Below the pieces are notes generated by a model. It searched no databases. It saw only the letters and a list, made by a program, of their open reading frames with translations, and was not told where the DNA came from. A program made the position numbers and the translations under genes. Shown here one piece after another: positions 5,537-5,554 of a stretch of DNA of 5,554 bases (position 1 is the stretch's first letter; each line of letters opens with the position of its first letter). Source of the DNA: DASTGO01 sp035719045 (GTDB lineage: Bacteria > Actinomycetota > Actinomycetes > Actinomycetales > Kineosporiaceae); NCBI GenBank assembly GCA_035719045.1, contig DASTGO010000123.1, positions 1-5,554 on the forward strand, written 5' to 3'.

Positions 5537-5550
5537 CGGGACAGGTCCCG
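5537..5550 (+). terminator. Small hairpin at the window end (possible terminator, cut by the edge)
   Basis: Arms 5537-5542 and 5545-5550 are complementary around two central bases; a real loop would need at least the inner pair open. TCTT follows and the window ends there, so whether a T-rich tract continues cannot be seen. Confidence 0.25.
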
Positions 5551-5554
5551 TCTT

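Noticed and set aside
5516..5554. TTGACG resembling a -35 element near the window end
   Set aside because: No acceptable -10 hexamer appears at 16-18 bases, and nothing downstream is visible.

Overview
The window is strongly GC-rich, with G or C at most third codon positions. It combines a chemotaxis signalling pair, a secreted AA10 copper monooxygenase of the kind common in Streptomyces-like bacteria, and a MEDS-domain histidine kinase. Together these point to a motile, polysaccharide-degrading actinobacterium. The genus cannot be named from the sequence alone.

Layout: (1) Positions 2-1531 (+) hold the 3' part of a methyl-accepting chemotaxis protein. The visible part has five tandem HAMP units, a cytoplasmic signalling hairpin, a flexible tail, and a C-terminal aromatic pentapeptide that may tether CheR/CheB. 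(2) Positions 1542-2279 (+) hold cheW, ten bases downstream and with its Shine-Dalgarno overlapping the receptor stop codon. It carries an unusually long Ala/Pro/Glu-rich tail. (3) A perfect 18-bp hairpin (2287-2327) separates cheW from a convergent gene. (4) Positions 2380-3675 (-) encode a secreted AA10 lytic polysaccharide monooxygenase with a C-terminal concanavalin-like jelly-roll domain, not one of the familiar chitin- or cellulose-binding modules. (5) The intergenic region 3676-4020 separates this gene from a divergent kinase. It contains a perfect Crp-type palindrome, a second weaker one centred exactly 20 bp away, and two hairpins in the monooxygenase leader. (6) Positions 4021-5421 (+) encode a soluble MEDS-HisKA-HATPase sensor kinase with no response regulator beside it. 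(7) Positions 5422-5554 hold several hairpins and no recognisable gene.

How the parts may work together (inference): the receptor and CheW form an input module for a CheA kinase encoded elsewhere. The monooxygenase and the MEDS kinase share a divergent regulatory region with cAMP/Crp-type sites, suggesting control by carbon status. The link between polysaccharide attack and motility is only positional. No mobile element, CRISPR array, tRNA or rRNA was seen. The most unusual items are the monooxygenase's C-terminal domain, an Asp at a normally Ala position beside its copper site, the paired Crp-like sites, and the near-identical HAMP repeats.
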